Source: Azolla caroliniana
Lineage: Eukaryota > Polypodiophyta
NCBI GenBank assembly: GCA_043228905.1
Contig: JBHGNT010000009.1
Location: forward strand, 5,890,001 to 5,954,000
Direction of reading: 5' to 3'
Length of the DNA stretch: 64,000 nucleotides
Shown: in pieces, positions 53,550 to 64,000 of the stretch
Position numbering within the stretch: position 1 is the stretch's first letter
Layout of the letters: each line of letters starts with the position of its first letter
Notes under the pieces: generated by a model
Seen by the model: the letters and a program-made list of their open reading frames with translations, nothing else
What the model was told of the DNA's origin: nothing
The model's database searches: none
Made by a program: the position numbers and the translations under genes

Positions 53550-54121
53550 TGAACACACAAATGGGTAGCTCACTCCCTAGTGAAAAGTTAGACCAGAACA
53601 ATTATTCATCTTGGGAGTACAAGATGAACCAATACCTTGTCGGCCAAGGGTATTGGAGCTACATTAACAACGCACTCAAAGACAAACCCGACATCACAAA
53701 CGCCAACTACCCAACGTGGGAGCAATGAGCAAGTCGGGTAATGTATTGCTTGGAAACATGTGTCCACAACCACATGCTTAGCCACATTCGAGACACCAAG
53801 ACGCCTAAAGAAGTGTGGGAGAACTTGAAGAAGATGTTCGTCGCTAACACGACCGCCCGAAAGCTTCAACTCCGACAAGAGTTGAACAACATCCGACAAA
53901 AAAATATGTCCGTGTCATACTACACTGCCAAGATAAAGAGCATTTGCAACTTGCTTGGTTCCATCAACATAAACGTCGACGAAGACGAGATGGTTCAAGT
54001 ATGCTTGGGTGACCTCGCACAACGATTCGACTCGTTGAGGACGACAATCTTGGCGAGTGAAAACCCTCCTTTGTTCTTCGACCTTCAATCAATGCTATTG
54101 GTCGAAGAGAACCACGTCTGA
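53550..54121 (+). pseudogene. copia-3 gag remnant
   Basis: MNTQMGSSLPSEKLDQNNYS start, with an in-frame TGA at ~53727; the open part resumes MYCLETCVHNHM and ends MLLVEENHV then TGA, exactly where copia-2 has its TGA. Confidence 0.88.
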
Positions 54122-55720
54122 ACCAAAAGCAAGACGCTGGAAGGACAAATGTTCTTCTTGAATTCGGATGGTGGCCGAGGACGAGGTCGAGGCGGTAGAA
54201 GAGGTCGATTTGACCCATCGAACGAAGGGAACTCAAACCTTTGACAACAAGACGGAAGCCATCGAGGAACCTTAGGAAGAAGGGAGAGCTTCCATGCTGA
54301 ACAAGGTCGGCAAACAATACCATTGCCTGCAACTATTGTGGGAAGGTTGGCCAACGCGAAGAGGAGTGTCAGAAGAAGAGAAGTGAGTTGTCTTCGACAA
54401 GCCAACAACTCACAAACTACGCCAACAACTATGAATACGACGACTACGGTGGTCTATTCGTAATGAGACATAGAGCGAACTCTATGTTGGTCTCTGACTC
54501 CACGAGCACCTCCAATTCGGAAGACGTGTGGTTCGTTGACTCCGGCGCTTCGCATCATATGACGTCACATCAATAGTGGTTCCGTGACATAACAACGCCG
54601 GACCGACCCAGCTTCATAGAGATGGGAGATGACACCACACATCCGATTCGGCACATTGACAACGAACTTCCATTTGGCAACGACAACCAAAGCAATTGCA
54701 TCAAGAATGTATTGCACATGCCCACAATAACAAAGGATTTGGTCTCAATCAGCCATATCGTGGAGCAAGGCATGAAAGTTTAGTTCAACAATGAAGGATG
54801 CTTCATCGAGAAAGATGGTCGACTCATAGCTAAAGGATGGAGAGATGGTCGAATGTTCATCCTCGATTTGAACGAGGTGAAATCGGACATGGATGCCAAA
54901 TGTCTCAAAACCAAGACGAGCATCGAGTTGTGGCACAAGAAAATCGGCCACATCAACCTCCAAAGGCTCCGAGCTATGCAAACAAAGGGAGTCGTCATTG
55001 TACTTCCGACATTTGAATCAAAATGAGTCAACTGAGTATGCGAAGCATGTCAACTCAGCAAACAACATCGACTGTCATTCCCAAAGGAGAGCTCCGCAAG
55101 CAAAGGCGTCCTCGACGTCATAAACTCAGATGTATGGGGACCGGCTCAAACGCCGATGATTGGTGGATGCCGATACTATGTCACCTTCATCGACGACTAC
55201 TCCTGATACATGTGGATCTTCTCGATGAAGAAGAAGGGCGAAGTGCTCTCCCACTTCCAAAAGCCAAGTCGAAAAACAAACCGGTCAGCACATTCGATGC
55301 CTATGATCGGATGGAGGGAAGGAGTACTTCTCTGACGAATTCATCTCCTACCTCCAACGTGAAGGCATTCGAAGAGAAATCTCGTGCCAACACACACCCC
55401 AACAAAATGGAGTAGCCGAAAGCAAGAATCGGCAAATACTCGAGGTAGCACGCGCCATGATGCATGAGAAGCACATACCAAATTTCTATTGGGCCGAAGT
55501 AGCATCCATAGCCGTCTATCTCATGAATCGATGCACCACTAATGGAGTGCATGAGCTAACTCCATACGAGTTCCTTGTTGGAAGGAAGTCGATCCAGTCG
55601 CACCTCAAGGTGTTCGGAAGCATTGTAAATGTACGCATCCCGAACGGAAAATGACAGAAGCTCGACGCGAAGTTGGAGGAATGTATCCTCGTAGGATACT
55701 TGTCTGAGAAGAAGGTATAC
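54122..55720 (+). pseudogene. copia-3 nucleocapsid-PR-IN remnant
   Basis: Protease WFVDSGASHHMTS (54529-54567) is intact. Integrase shows LWHKKIGHINL, CEACQLSKQ, YYVTFIDDYS and PQQNGVAESKN, with frameshifts and TGA stops at 55024, 55036, 55207, 55304 and 55652. Several stand where copia-2 has CGA or CAA. Confidence 0.9.
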
Positions 55721-55800
55721 TATCATGATATGGCAAGACTCGAACCCATAACCTGATATTATATGGATCGAGCTCTTGACCATTACATTATCTTTTGTAA
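55721..55800 (-). repeat. tRNA-like (SINE head) remnant
   Basis: On the minus strand AATGGTCAAGAGC resembles a pol III A box, and GGTTCGAGTCTTGCC about 30 nt downstream a B box/T-arm. The T stem pairs poorly and the acceptor ends do not match well, so this is not a functional tRNA. A tRNA-derived SINE head is the likeliest source. It sits exactly at the copia-3 break. Confidence 0.4.
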
Positions 55801-56214
55801 TATGTAACATATTATTTTCATTTAAGTTTTACTATAGAAAATTATTGTATATTCCAGATTTCTCTAGAACATTCTAGAAGCTTCAGGATTATTCCGAAGA
55901 ACACTATAAAACGAGGCACAAGGCATTATTTCGAACCAAATTGGTTCAATGCCAGTCTTAAGCCTCATAGCTTTGTACTTACTCTTCACATAATATATCA
56001 TATGTTATCATCATCCTCTCTCTCTCTCTCTCTCACCTTCGCTATCTCTCTCTCGTGAGTCTTACGCAGTCCGTCCTCTTAGTACTAATAGTACTTCCCT
56101 TCTCTAGTACTAATTCTCTCTCTATTTTAGTACTATTCTTGATAGTTTGAACCAAATTTTCCATCTAGTCTTCTTTTCGGTTTCCCTCATCCTCTTACCC
56201 CTTTTTCCAATACT

Positions 56215-57230
56215 ATGGCTATTGTTAGCGCCCAGGAATATCAATCCGTTTTTTCCAAGCTACAGTGTCTACAAGAAAAATTCGTTGCATTGGAACAAGA
56301 AAACCAACGCTTGTTAGGGGATCTTCAACAAATTGCTTTAGAAAAACAGCAAACGCAGCAACAACATGGGGAGTTAGCGTTACGCGTACAACAACTTGAA
56401 GGAACCATTATAGCGTTACAACAACAAGGATCAAGTCCCCAAGGACTTCATAAAGAGCCCAAGATTAGTCTTCCTGTGAAATTTGATGGAACGCACTCAC
56501 AATTTAGAGGATTCCATAATCAGGTACGCTTAGTCATGCAAATGCATCCTTCCCGATACCCCACTGATGCATCCCAAGTAGGCCTAATAGGCATGTTGCT
56601 CAGCGGCTCAACCTTGGCATGGTTCCTCCGCTTTTGGAAAAACAATCTCCCTTGCTTAATAACTTTGAAGACTTTATTAGTGAGTTTAAAACCTACTTTG
56701 GAGATACCGACAACATTAGGATGACGATCAACAAAATCCGACGATTGTGTCAAGGCGATCGTCCAGCCTTTGCCGACGCGGTGGATTTTTGTCTACTCGC
56801 CTCAGATATCCCCTGGGATGATCAAGCACTAATGGACCAATTCCGCTACGGCCTACGAAACGACGTCAAAGATTTACTTCTAACCTTTCCCGAAGAACCA
56901 AAATATCTTACAGAGGCAATCAATCGAGTGGTCCGATGCAACAACCGCCTTTTCGAACGACATTCGGAACGTCAATTTCAAATGCCACGGACTAGGCCAG
57001 AGCCCAAATGCTCCGACGCCAATGGAGATCAACACCATGCGTCGACGTGGCCCATTATCGAAAGAAGAAAAGGAATGACGACGTGCAAATCGATTATGTC
57101 TTTATTGCGGTGGACCAGGGCATATCGCCATCAACTGTCCCCATAGGCCAAGAAGACATGTACATCAAATTGTAGCCTATATTAAACCCAAGTCAATTCC
57201 CTTAGGAGTTTCTGATAGTATTAATAGTAC
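56215..57230 (+). pseudogene. Gypsy gag remnant
   Basis: MAIVSAQEYQSVFSKLQ begins a coiled-coil N-terminus (residues ~5-70), then KISLPVKFDGTHSQFRGF, typical of Ty3/Gypsy gag. A frameshift near 56620 moves the frame to LLEKQSPLLNNFEDFISEF. A second shift near 57000-57100 precedes the knuckle CLYCGGPGHIAINCP (~57108-57152). Confidence 0.88.
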
Positions 57231-57403
57231 TGATAGCCCAAGTATCTCAAACAAATTTGAAATCCTTAGTCAATTAGAGGAAGAGTTAAACGACTAAGTC
57301 CAACCAAAATAGGAGTCGTTTGGTTGGACAACCCTAGATCTGTGCAACCCATTAGTGGTTCCATTCCCTCTAAGCAAGTTAGCAATGTGTTCTTAGCCAA
57401 GTC

Positions 57404-59900
57404 ATGATTACTACTAAAAGTACCCCTCCAGTACATGTCTTAACACTTTTAGATTCCGGAGCCAATTCCTGTTTCATGGATCGGAAATTTGCCCAAGCTT
57501 CTCATATATCCTTAAGAAAACCTCCTTGCCATGCATCTGTAGTAGTCATTGATGGTCGTCCCATTGCTTTTGGGAATATCGTAGAAGAGTCAGAACCCAT
57601 TCAGGTTGTCCTAGATAGCTTTGTGTGTGTGGTATCATTTAATATAATTAGTAGTCCAAATCATCCCATTGTCCTAGGATTACCTTGGTTTGAAGTACAT
57701 AATCCAAACATAGATTGGAGAACAAGAGAAGTCCGGTATCGACAACCCCGAGAATCTACTCATCGAGTTTCGACCATTTCGCTCCATCAATTATGTGAAG
57801 AACGACGCAAGGAGTCAATGTTTCTATTTGCAATATCAGTACATCCTTCCAACACTATTAAAAAGGAATCCTTAGTTCAACTTCCCGTGAAATATCATCC
57901 TTATGCCGATGTATTTGACAAGGACAGAGCTGGTACTTTTCCTCATCATCGTCCCTATGATTGTCCAATCGATTTACAACCAAGAACAGAGCCATCGTGG
58001 GGACCGATTTACAACTTGTCACCAATTGAGTTGGAAGTCCTTCGAGCCTACATAGAAGAGAATTTGGCAAGTGGGTTTATTCGTCATTTGAAATCTCTGG
58101 CCGGTGCACCCATTTTCTTTGTCAAAAAGAAAGATGGATCCCTTCGTCTCGTTGTTGATTACCGCGGCTTGAATAAGGTCACCATTTGGAATAGGTATGC
58201 ACTTCCCCTTATATCAAGTCTATTAGAACGGGTAAATGGAAGTTTTTTACAAAAATCGACTTACGAGGAGCATATAACCTCATGCGGATCCGACCAGGAG
58301 ACGAATGGAAGACCGCTTTTCACACCCGATATGGGCACTTCGAGTATACCGTTATGCCGTTCGGTCTAACCAATGCGCCCGCAGTCTTCCAACACATGGC
58401 AAATGATATATTCAGAGATCTCTTGGATATCTATTTGATCATCTACCTGGATGATCTATTGATTTATTCGAAGACCCAGGAAGAGCATGATTCTCATGTA
58501 CTATTAGTACTAAAACGACTCTAAGAGCATGGTCTTTATGCCAAACTAGAAAAATGTAGCTTTGACTGCAAGCAAGTGCAATTTCTAGGCTACGTCGTCT
58601 CCTCAAAAGGCATCTCCACGGATCTAGCTAAAGTCCAAACTGTGCTAGAGTGGAAAACTCCACGTTCGTTATGAGATGTGCAATGTTTCCTAGGCTTTGC
58701 TAACTTCTACCGCAAGTTTATACAAGATTACTCGAAGATTATTTTACCTCTCACACAACTTACCAAGAAGGGACAGTCATTTCTTTGGTCCAATGAAGCG
58801 GACATGGCCTTTATGCATCTTAAGAAAGCCTTTACATCAACTCCTATTCTAGCTTGTGTGGATACAAACAAACCATTCATCATGGAGGCCGATGCATTGG
58901 ATTTCGCCCTCGGTAGCATCCTTTCACAACAAGGATATAAAGAAAATTTACATCATGTGGCTTTCCACTCACGCAAATTTGATGCCGTGAAAATTAACTA
59001 TGAGATACATGACAAGGAGTTATTAGCCATCGTGGATTCGTTTGTGCAATGGCAACACTTCTTAGAGGGCTCTCCTCATCAGGTCATCGTCTTCAGTGAT
59101 CACAAAAATCTTGCTTACTTCGAGAACGCTCGTGTACTATATCGAGGGCAAGCTCGGTGGGCCCAATTCCTCACGCATTTTGACTTCAAAATCACATATC
59201 GGCCGGGGAAGCAGCAAGGAAAAGCAGATGCACTATCGCGACATTCATATCTTGCACCTCGTCTGAGTGATCCAACATTTGATAATCAAAAGCAGGTAAT
59301 CTTGGGACCAACACGTTTGCACACAACGCGGATTTTTCACACTCCACTGGATTCCCGGATTATTGATGCCATATGTACCAACTTGAAGACAGATAGTTTT
59401 GCTCAAGACATTCTAGCGCAAATTGATGCCTCTCGAGCATCCTGTTCCCAATTTAAACAACCAGGTATGGACTATCGACAATTCGAATATCATGATGGTT
59501 TAGTATTCTTTAAAAAGCTCGTGTATGTTCCCGATTGCTCCTGTCGCCTTCAAATCGTCCAAAGTTCTCATGACACCCATACAGCTGGACATTTCGGTAT
59601 TACTAAGACGTTGGATCTAGTTTGACGATCCTTTTGGTGGCCCCATATGCGACGTTTTGTTGACGACTATGTTTGGACCTGTGATGGTTGTTGTCGAGCA
59701 AAGATGCCACAACATCATCCATATGGTTTGTTGGAATCCTTACCAATTCCAAGTCGTGGTAGTCCATTTGTCTTGATTTTATCATAGATCTTCTAGTCTC
59801 AAAGGGTTTCGATGCTATCTTAACCGTCATCGATCGATATACTAAGATGACACATTTTGTGCCTTGTACTAAGGCCATCACTAGTGAGGAAACCACAACC
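57404..59900 (+). pseudogene. Gypsy pol remnant (PR-RT-RH-IN)
   Basis: Protease LTLLDSGANSCFMD and IVLGLPWF. RT: PIFFVKKKDGSLRLVVDYR, frameshift at ~58250, then [18 protein letters not shown] and [10 protein letters not shown] (YLDD active site). RNase H: EADALDFALGSILSQQ and FSDHKNLAYF. Integrase zinc finger: H..H in HDTHTAGHFG and C..C in TCDGCCRAK, with a TGA between. The first catalytic region (ILTVIDRYTKMTHFV) lies in a shifted frame. Stops at 58522 and 58672 and several frameshifts abolish function. Confidence 0.92.
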
Positions 59901-60690
59901 CACTAATGCGCCAACAGTCTTCCAGCACATAGCAAATGATATATTCCGAGATCTCTTGGATGTTTGTTTGATCATCTATTTGGATGATCTACTGGTTTAT
60001 TCGAAGACCCAAGAAGAGCATGATTCTCATGTATTGTTAGTACTAAAATGACTTTGAGAATATGGTCTTTATGTAAAGCTGGAAAAATGTAGTTTCGGGT
60101 GCAACCAGGTGGAATTTCTAGGCTATGTCATCTCCTCGGAAGGAATCTCCATGGATCCAGCTAAGGTCAAAATGGTGGTAGAGTGGCAAACTCTGTGTTC
60201 ATTGCGAGATGTGCAATGCTTTTTAGGCTTTGCCAATTTCTACCGCAAGTTTATACAAGATTACTCAAAGCTTGTTCTGCCTTTCACACAACTTACTAAG
60301 AAGGAACAATCGCTCGTTTGGTCTAAAGAAGCGGACATGGCTTTTGAGAATCTTAAGAAGGCATTTACATCAGCTCCTATTCTAGCTCACGTTGATCCAG
60401 AAAAACCATTCATCATGGAAGAGGACACATCGGATTTCACATTGGGTAGCATTATGTCACAACAAGGTAATTGATGAAAAGCTACATCCTGTGGCTTTTC
60501 ATTCACGCAAGTTTGACGCCACCGAAATCAACTATGAAATTCATGATAAGGAGCTATTAGCAATAGTGGACTCTTTTACGCAATGGAGGCCTTTTCTAGA
60601 GGGATCCTCTTATCAAGTCACCGTATTCAGTGATCACAAAAACCTTGCCTACTTTCAGAGTGCTTGTGTGTTAAATCGACGTCAAAACAC
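59901..60690 (+). mobile_element. Second Gypsy RT-RNase H fragment joined in tandem
   Basis: From NAPTVFQHIANDIF the sequence repeats the RT and RNase H of the preceding element (compare 58370-59140): YLDDLLVYSK, QCFLGFANFYRKFIQDYSK, FSDHKNLAYF. It is clearly diverged from the first copy and has its own stops (60049, 60055) and a frame break near 60470. It ends abruptly at ~60685. Confidence 0.9.
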
Positions 60691-61732
60691 GTTCGCGTTC
60701 ACAAGTGGAAGGATTGTGCATTCCACTTGTAGAATCTTCTTAAAACGAAGAAAATACACCCTCTCTACAATAATTGGATGCACTAGTATCACATGTTCCT
60801 CAACTTGATAAGAATTTGCAAATGTAAAAATACATGATAGATCTACGAGTGGAGATCATTAGAAATCATGCAAGTTTAGACATGTTGATAAGTTAATGTA
60901 TCTAAAAAAAGTTCAACTATGGCTCAATATGGCACTATTGTGCGACAAGGGAAACACTAACTTAAAGACTTATATTAATTAGGTAGGTTTTACAAAAATA
61001 TGAGGTGTACTTGTATCCATACTAATAAAATGAGATATAATTTATACTTTGACCCATACGTGCATGTATGTAATTGTCGAAAATGTAGGATAGTGCACAT
61101 TAGGATAAGTGATTGGAATAACTAACTTATTAAAGTATTCAATACTTGTATTAAAAGTTGATCTAATCTATTCCTCAGTTTGTTCATATGGGATCAAACC
61201 ATATGTGTATATAATTGTGCACAATGTAAGGCAGTGAACTTTAGGATAATGTCGTGGAAATAACAAACCTATTAGGCTTTCATACCTGTATTTAAAATTG
61301 ATTTACTCTATTGCTTAGGTGATTCACACAAGATCAAACTCCGAACGATAACGCAACTGGAACCATTATCAACACACTACACAATCTAAGCAGCAATGGA
61401 ATAGAAACATAATAGTTTTAACAATATAAGACAAAGATCCATAATAACAACATGGACAGTCATGGCAATAATTATAGGGCCATGTTCTGTTAAGGTTAGC
61501 TTGGACCAAAATCAGCCTCCATTTAAGCTAGTTCATGTTTCTCCATAAGTTTGATAGTCAGCTATGCACACGGTGAAACCAATATCATAAATCTACTAAT
61601 CAAGTATATAAAAATAAAATTGAAACATATAGATGATTATAAAGAATAGAATCCACTAGGTAAAACCCAAAATTTGTATTAATAATGTGAAATATTAACA
61701 AATCGTCAGTGTCATATTCTTTATAGAGTCTA
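60691..61732. other. Spacer with ~148-bp tandem duplication
   Basis: Non-coding AT-rich DNA. Two diverged copies (about 61051-61198 and 61199-61346) share AATGTA.G.CAGTG..C.TTAGGATAA, GGAATAAC.AAC.TATTA and CTGTATT.AAA.TTGAT. Should also contain the 3' UTR of the gene on the right. Confidence 0.6.
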
Positions 61733-64000
61733 TTACATAGCAATCAATTCATCAACGTCATTTTCTTCATCATCTTGTGTAGAACTGTCTTCGGCTATAC
61801 GTGCATTGGTTTCCCCTGTTAGCCGGGCCAACGAAATATCTTCTATAAGCTCATCATCAAGCTCTATTAGCTCCCCCGGTTCGCCGGCTAACGGAGGAAT
61901 AGGCTCTCGCGAAGCGGGTTGAAACCTTTCTGTATTGGCGAGGTTCTTTGCACCGACCTCCTCATCCTGGTCTGGGCACTCCCACAAAGCCTTAATCCGC
62001 ATATTAATAAATATAACTTGGTCCTCGTCCTTCTCCAATGCAACTGTATTTCTAAACAGCTTCAATGCACATGCTGACGTAGTTCCTATGATGTAAGTAA
62101 CAAGAAGATTTAGTTGTCAAACGAAAAAAAGTGATTGGTTATCTCAAGATCGTTACCCTAGTTCGAGGAATACCTGTGCCAGAAAAGAGATCTAATATCC
62201 AGTCTCCTTCGACAGAAAACATCTCGATCAAGCGCATCATAAGTCGTTGAGGTTTTTGGTATGGGTTGACAAGTCCCCGTTCTGTCGTGGTGACATGTCG
62301 CAATTTCCGAGTCACTGCTGGATATACCAACAGATTTGAACCTCCCACTTCATTAGAATGCTCTTTGATTCTCTGTTTTTTAATTTCATCGAAGTAGCCA
62401 ACCGTTATGTATTCAATGGCATTAACGAACCGAAAAGTTGGCCCTCTATTTACATTGGTCTTGATCCTATAAAAAATAATTCATCGAGTTAAGAATAGAT
62501 TCAACAACCTTAAGAATTGCAATATAATGAAAGACACCTATAAATAATCCTTACCATGCAAGGTTCTCGATGCCATGGCAACGAGATCTCAAAGCTTGAG
62601 CTACCGAGTACCCTTGGTCCATACAATGAAAGACAACTATTCGCCACAAGGATGCGGTCGTTAGCTCAGCGAAATCCTTGACCATCTTCTCCAATTGTTT
62701 AAACCTAAACGGTTCATCGTCGTATGATGACCCAGCCATTCGAAATCCGTAAGGAATATCCACAATCATTAGCGTATATTCCTTCTTTGGCACCTTCTGG
62801 ATCAAGTCGATGACATCACCGCAAACCACATTGTAGTAAAGATCTCTCGTAATATCTTTTTTGTGGCTAAATTTTTTAAACGAGCCATCTTCCTCCATTT
62901 CGTACGCCTTGACTAAGCGACGATCCTTTTCTTTTCTGGCTCGCTCGAGATGTGCAAGGAAGGATGTAGGGAAATCGTGTATATCCTTAACTTCTCCTTG
63001 TTTCTTGCCTCGACACGGTTTCTAATAGAAGCAATAGGACATCAGGTATTATTATACAAGCTCTACATATGATGAAAGGGTAATGAAAGAACATCAATAC
63101 TAACCCAATCCTTGAATGCAATAAAATACTCTGATAACGCCTTATACGAAGACGTTAGAGGATAATCCTCGGTCACTTGTTCCCATGTTATACATCCAAG
63201 TTGTTTCATCATTACTTCTTGGATCTTCATGTACACCTTATGACTGTAAAATTAGAAATCAAGATTAGAACTTTGAATTACACCAGATAGACTACAATTT
63301 CAGTATTTGAAAGACTTACTTATTGAACTCGGTGACCATTTCTTCAAGGCTTAAATCTTTCGCCACAACCCTTGACAAAACCGACACAAGAAGCTGCTCG
63401 TCCTTAATACCTTGCATCGCTCTCCATAGAGACAGCTTCATGTCGTCTGCCGCTTCTTCAATTGTCAAGTCAATTTTCTTGGCGGCTTGTGACTTTAATT
63501 CTAGTTGAGGGTCAACTCTACATTTCTTTTGTCGTTGACCCTTTACCTCCTTATTCTCCCACATTGTGAAGATTTGATCTTGGAGGTCCCATACTTCTCC
63601 ATCTCTAAACGCCAATTGAAACCAAGATTCATACTTTCGAAGACCATCGGACCTAACATTATCATCTACCACAATGCCGACTTCATGCAGACATTGACGT
63701 CGAAGGCCTGGATGTAACTTCACACCAAACTTTTGTTTCACATCTAAATACTCGTGGTGGAAGAACCGGATACGCTCAATAGACGACATTTTCTGCCTAT
63801 AGTCATTATCATTATTATGGTCCCATGCCAACAGCTTAGCCTCTTCGGTTGTGAGTCCAACATAAATTTTGCACTCGGCATACTTGAAGAAGAAAGTGGT
63901 TGGATGTTCTCTCACAAGTTGTCGACGTGCCTCTGCTGAATGCGATCCACCAATGACAAAATAATTATATTGATCATGCTTTCTGATATCAAAATCTTCA
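61733..64000 (-). CDS. ParB-like domain + N4/N6 DNA methyltransferase, 3' five exons
   Basis: Minus-strand gene running off the right edge. Exons 64000-63320, 63243-63105, 63021-62555, 62466-62174, 62085-61733; all introns GT-AG, all phases consistent, no stop before TAA; 643 C-terminal residues visible. Residues 13-28 (YFVIGGSHSAEARRQL) and the following LTTEEAKLLAWDHNND resemble the ParB/sulfiredoxin-like fold (GGxHRxEA and 'sdeea..la..N' blocks). Residues 361-366 are DIPYGF, fitting the amino-methyltransferase motif IV (D/N/S-x-P-Y/F/W). NPYQKPQRLM (496-505) and DLFSGTGTTSACAL (521 on) are the SAM-binding motif X/I block. Motif IV before motif I is the beta-class order of N6-adenine/N4-cytosine DNA methyltransferases. 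An acidic tail follows (590-643). ParB-methyltransferase pairing is common in phages and bacteria and unusual in plants. Whether it methylates DNA is unproven; the N-terminus is outside the window. Confidence 0.85.

Larger units (their letters stand above)
52954..55720 (+). mobile_element. Ty1/Copia element, 3'-truncated (copia-3)
   Basis: Same family as copia-2. 5' LTR followed by primer-binding site TGGTATCAGAGC (53378), gag, protease and integrase; similarity to copia-2 stops at EKKVY (55720). No RT, RNase H or 3' LTR remains. Inserted into the LINE fragment, then cut by the tRNA-like/Gypsy material. Confidence 0.92.
55801..59900 (+). mobile_element. Ty3/Gypsy element, internal region, dead
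   Basis: A leader with (CT)n (56013-56032) and TAGTACTA-rich DNA precedes gag at 56215. Order gag, protease, RT, RNase H, integrase is Gypsy-type. No convincing LTR or primer-binding site found. Integrase breaks off after the first catalytic region at ~59900, where RT sequence restarts. Confidence 0.9.

Noticed and set aside
55731-55790. A functional tRNA gene
   Set aside because: Box-like motifs are present but T stem and acceptor stem do not pair well.
24716-60060. Repeat-induced point mutation as in fungi
   Set aside because: The genes are plant; methylation-linked deamination explains the pattern.

Overview
This is a stretch of plant nuclear genome: spliced GT-AG genes with long introns, a plant-only filament-like protein gene, a PLS-type PPR gene relic with an E domain, Copia, Gypsy, LINE, MULE-like and hAT-type elements, and very long dinucleotide tracts. 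Low gene density, heavy transposon load and PPR decay fit a large genome. I lean towards a fern or lycophyte rather than a seed plant, but that is an inference. There are no bacterial-style operons, CRISPR arrays or convincing tRNA/rRNA genes.

Layout. 0.16-1.7 kb: the last three exons of a PP2A scaffold (A) subunit gene (+). 1.7-9.3 kb: AT-rich spacer with a Ty3-type retropepsin relic. 9.3-14.2 kb: a complete five-exon filament-like plant protein (FPP) gene (-), 1183 aa, convergent with PP2A-A; its upstream region (14.3-17.5 kb) is packed with microsatellites. 20.9-23.0 kb: a broken PPR gene (-), its E-domain piece displaced upstream. 23.1-28.9 kb: a full-length, dead Copia element (copia-1). 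28.9-41.9 kb: mostly empty spacer with two hAT-like MITEs carrying 8-bp target duplications, a G23 run and a degenerate tandem array. 41.9-50.1 kb: two MULE-like elements in inverted orientation, with a second, RT-less Copia element (copia-2) nested in one arm. 50.1-60.7 kb: a nest of a LINE fragment, a third Copia (copia-3), a tRNA-like piece and a rearranged Ty3/Gypsy element. 61.7-64.0 kb: the 3' five exons of an intact gene (-) encoding a ParB-like domain joined to an N4/N6-type DNA methyltransferase domain.

Most notable. (1) The ParB-like + DNA methyltransferase gene has a typically prokaryotic/phage domain pairing, yet is cut by four phase-consistent introns and has no stop. (2) The MULE-like pair keeps two different perfect 9-bp target duplications, each now split between the two elements in reverse complement. 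That is exactly what an inversion by recombination between two inverted elements would leave. (3) Stop codons in the retroelements are mostly one C-to-T step from CGA, CAG or CAA, as methylation-driven decay would produce.

The host genes do unrelated jobs (phosphatase scaffold, coiled-coil protein, possible DNA modification). I see no functional cluster among them.
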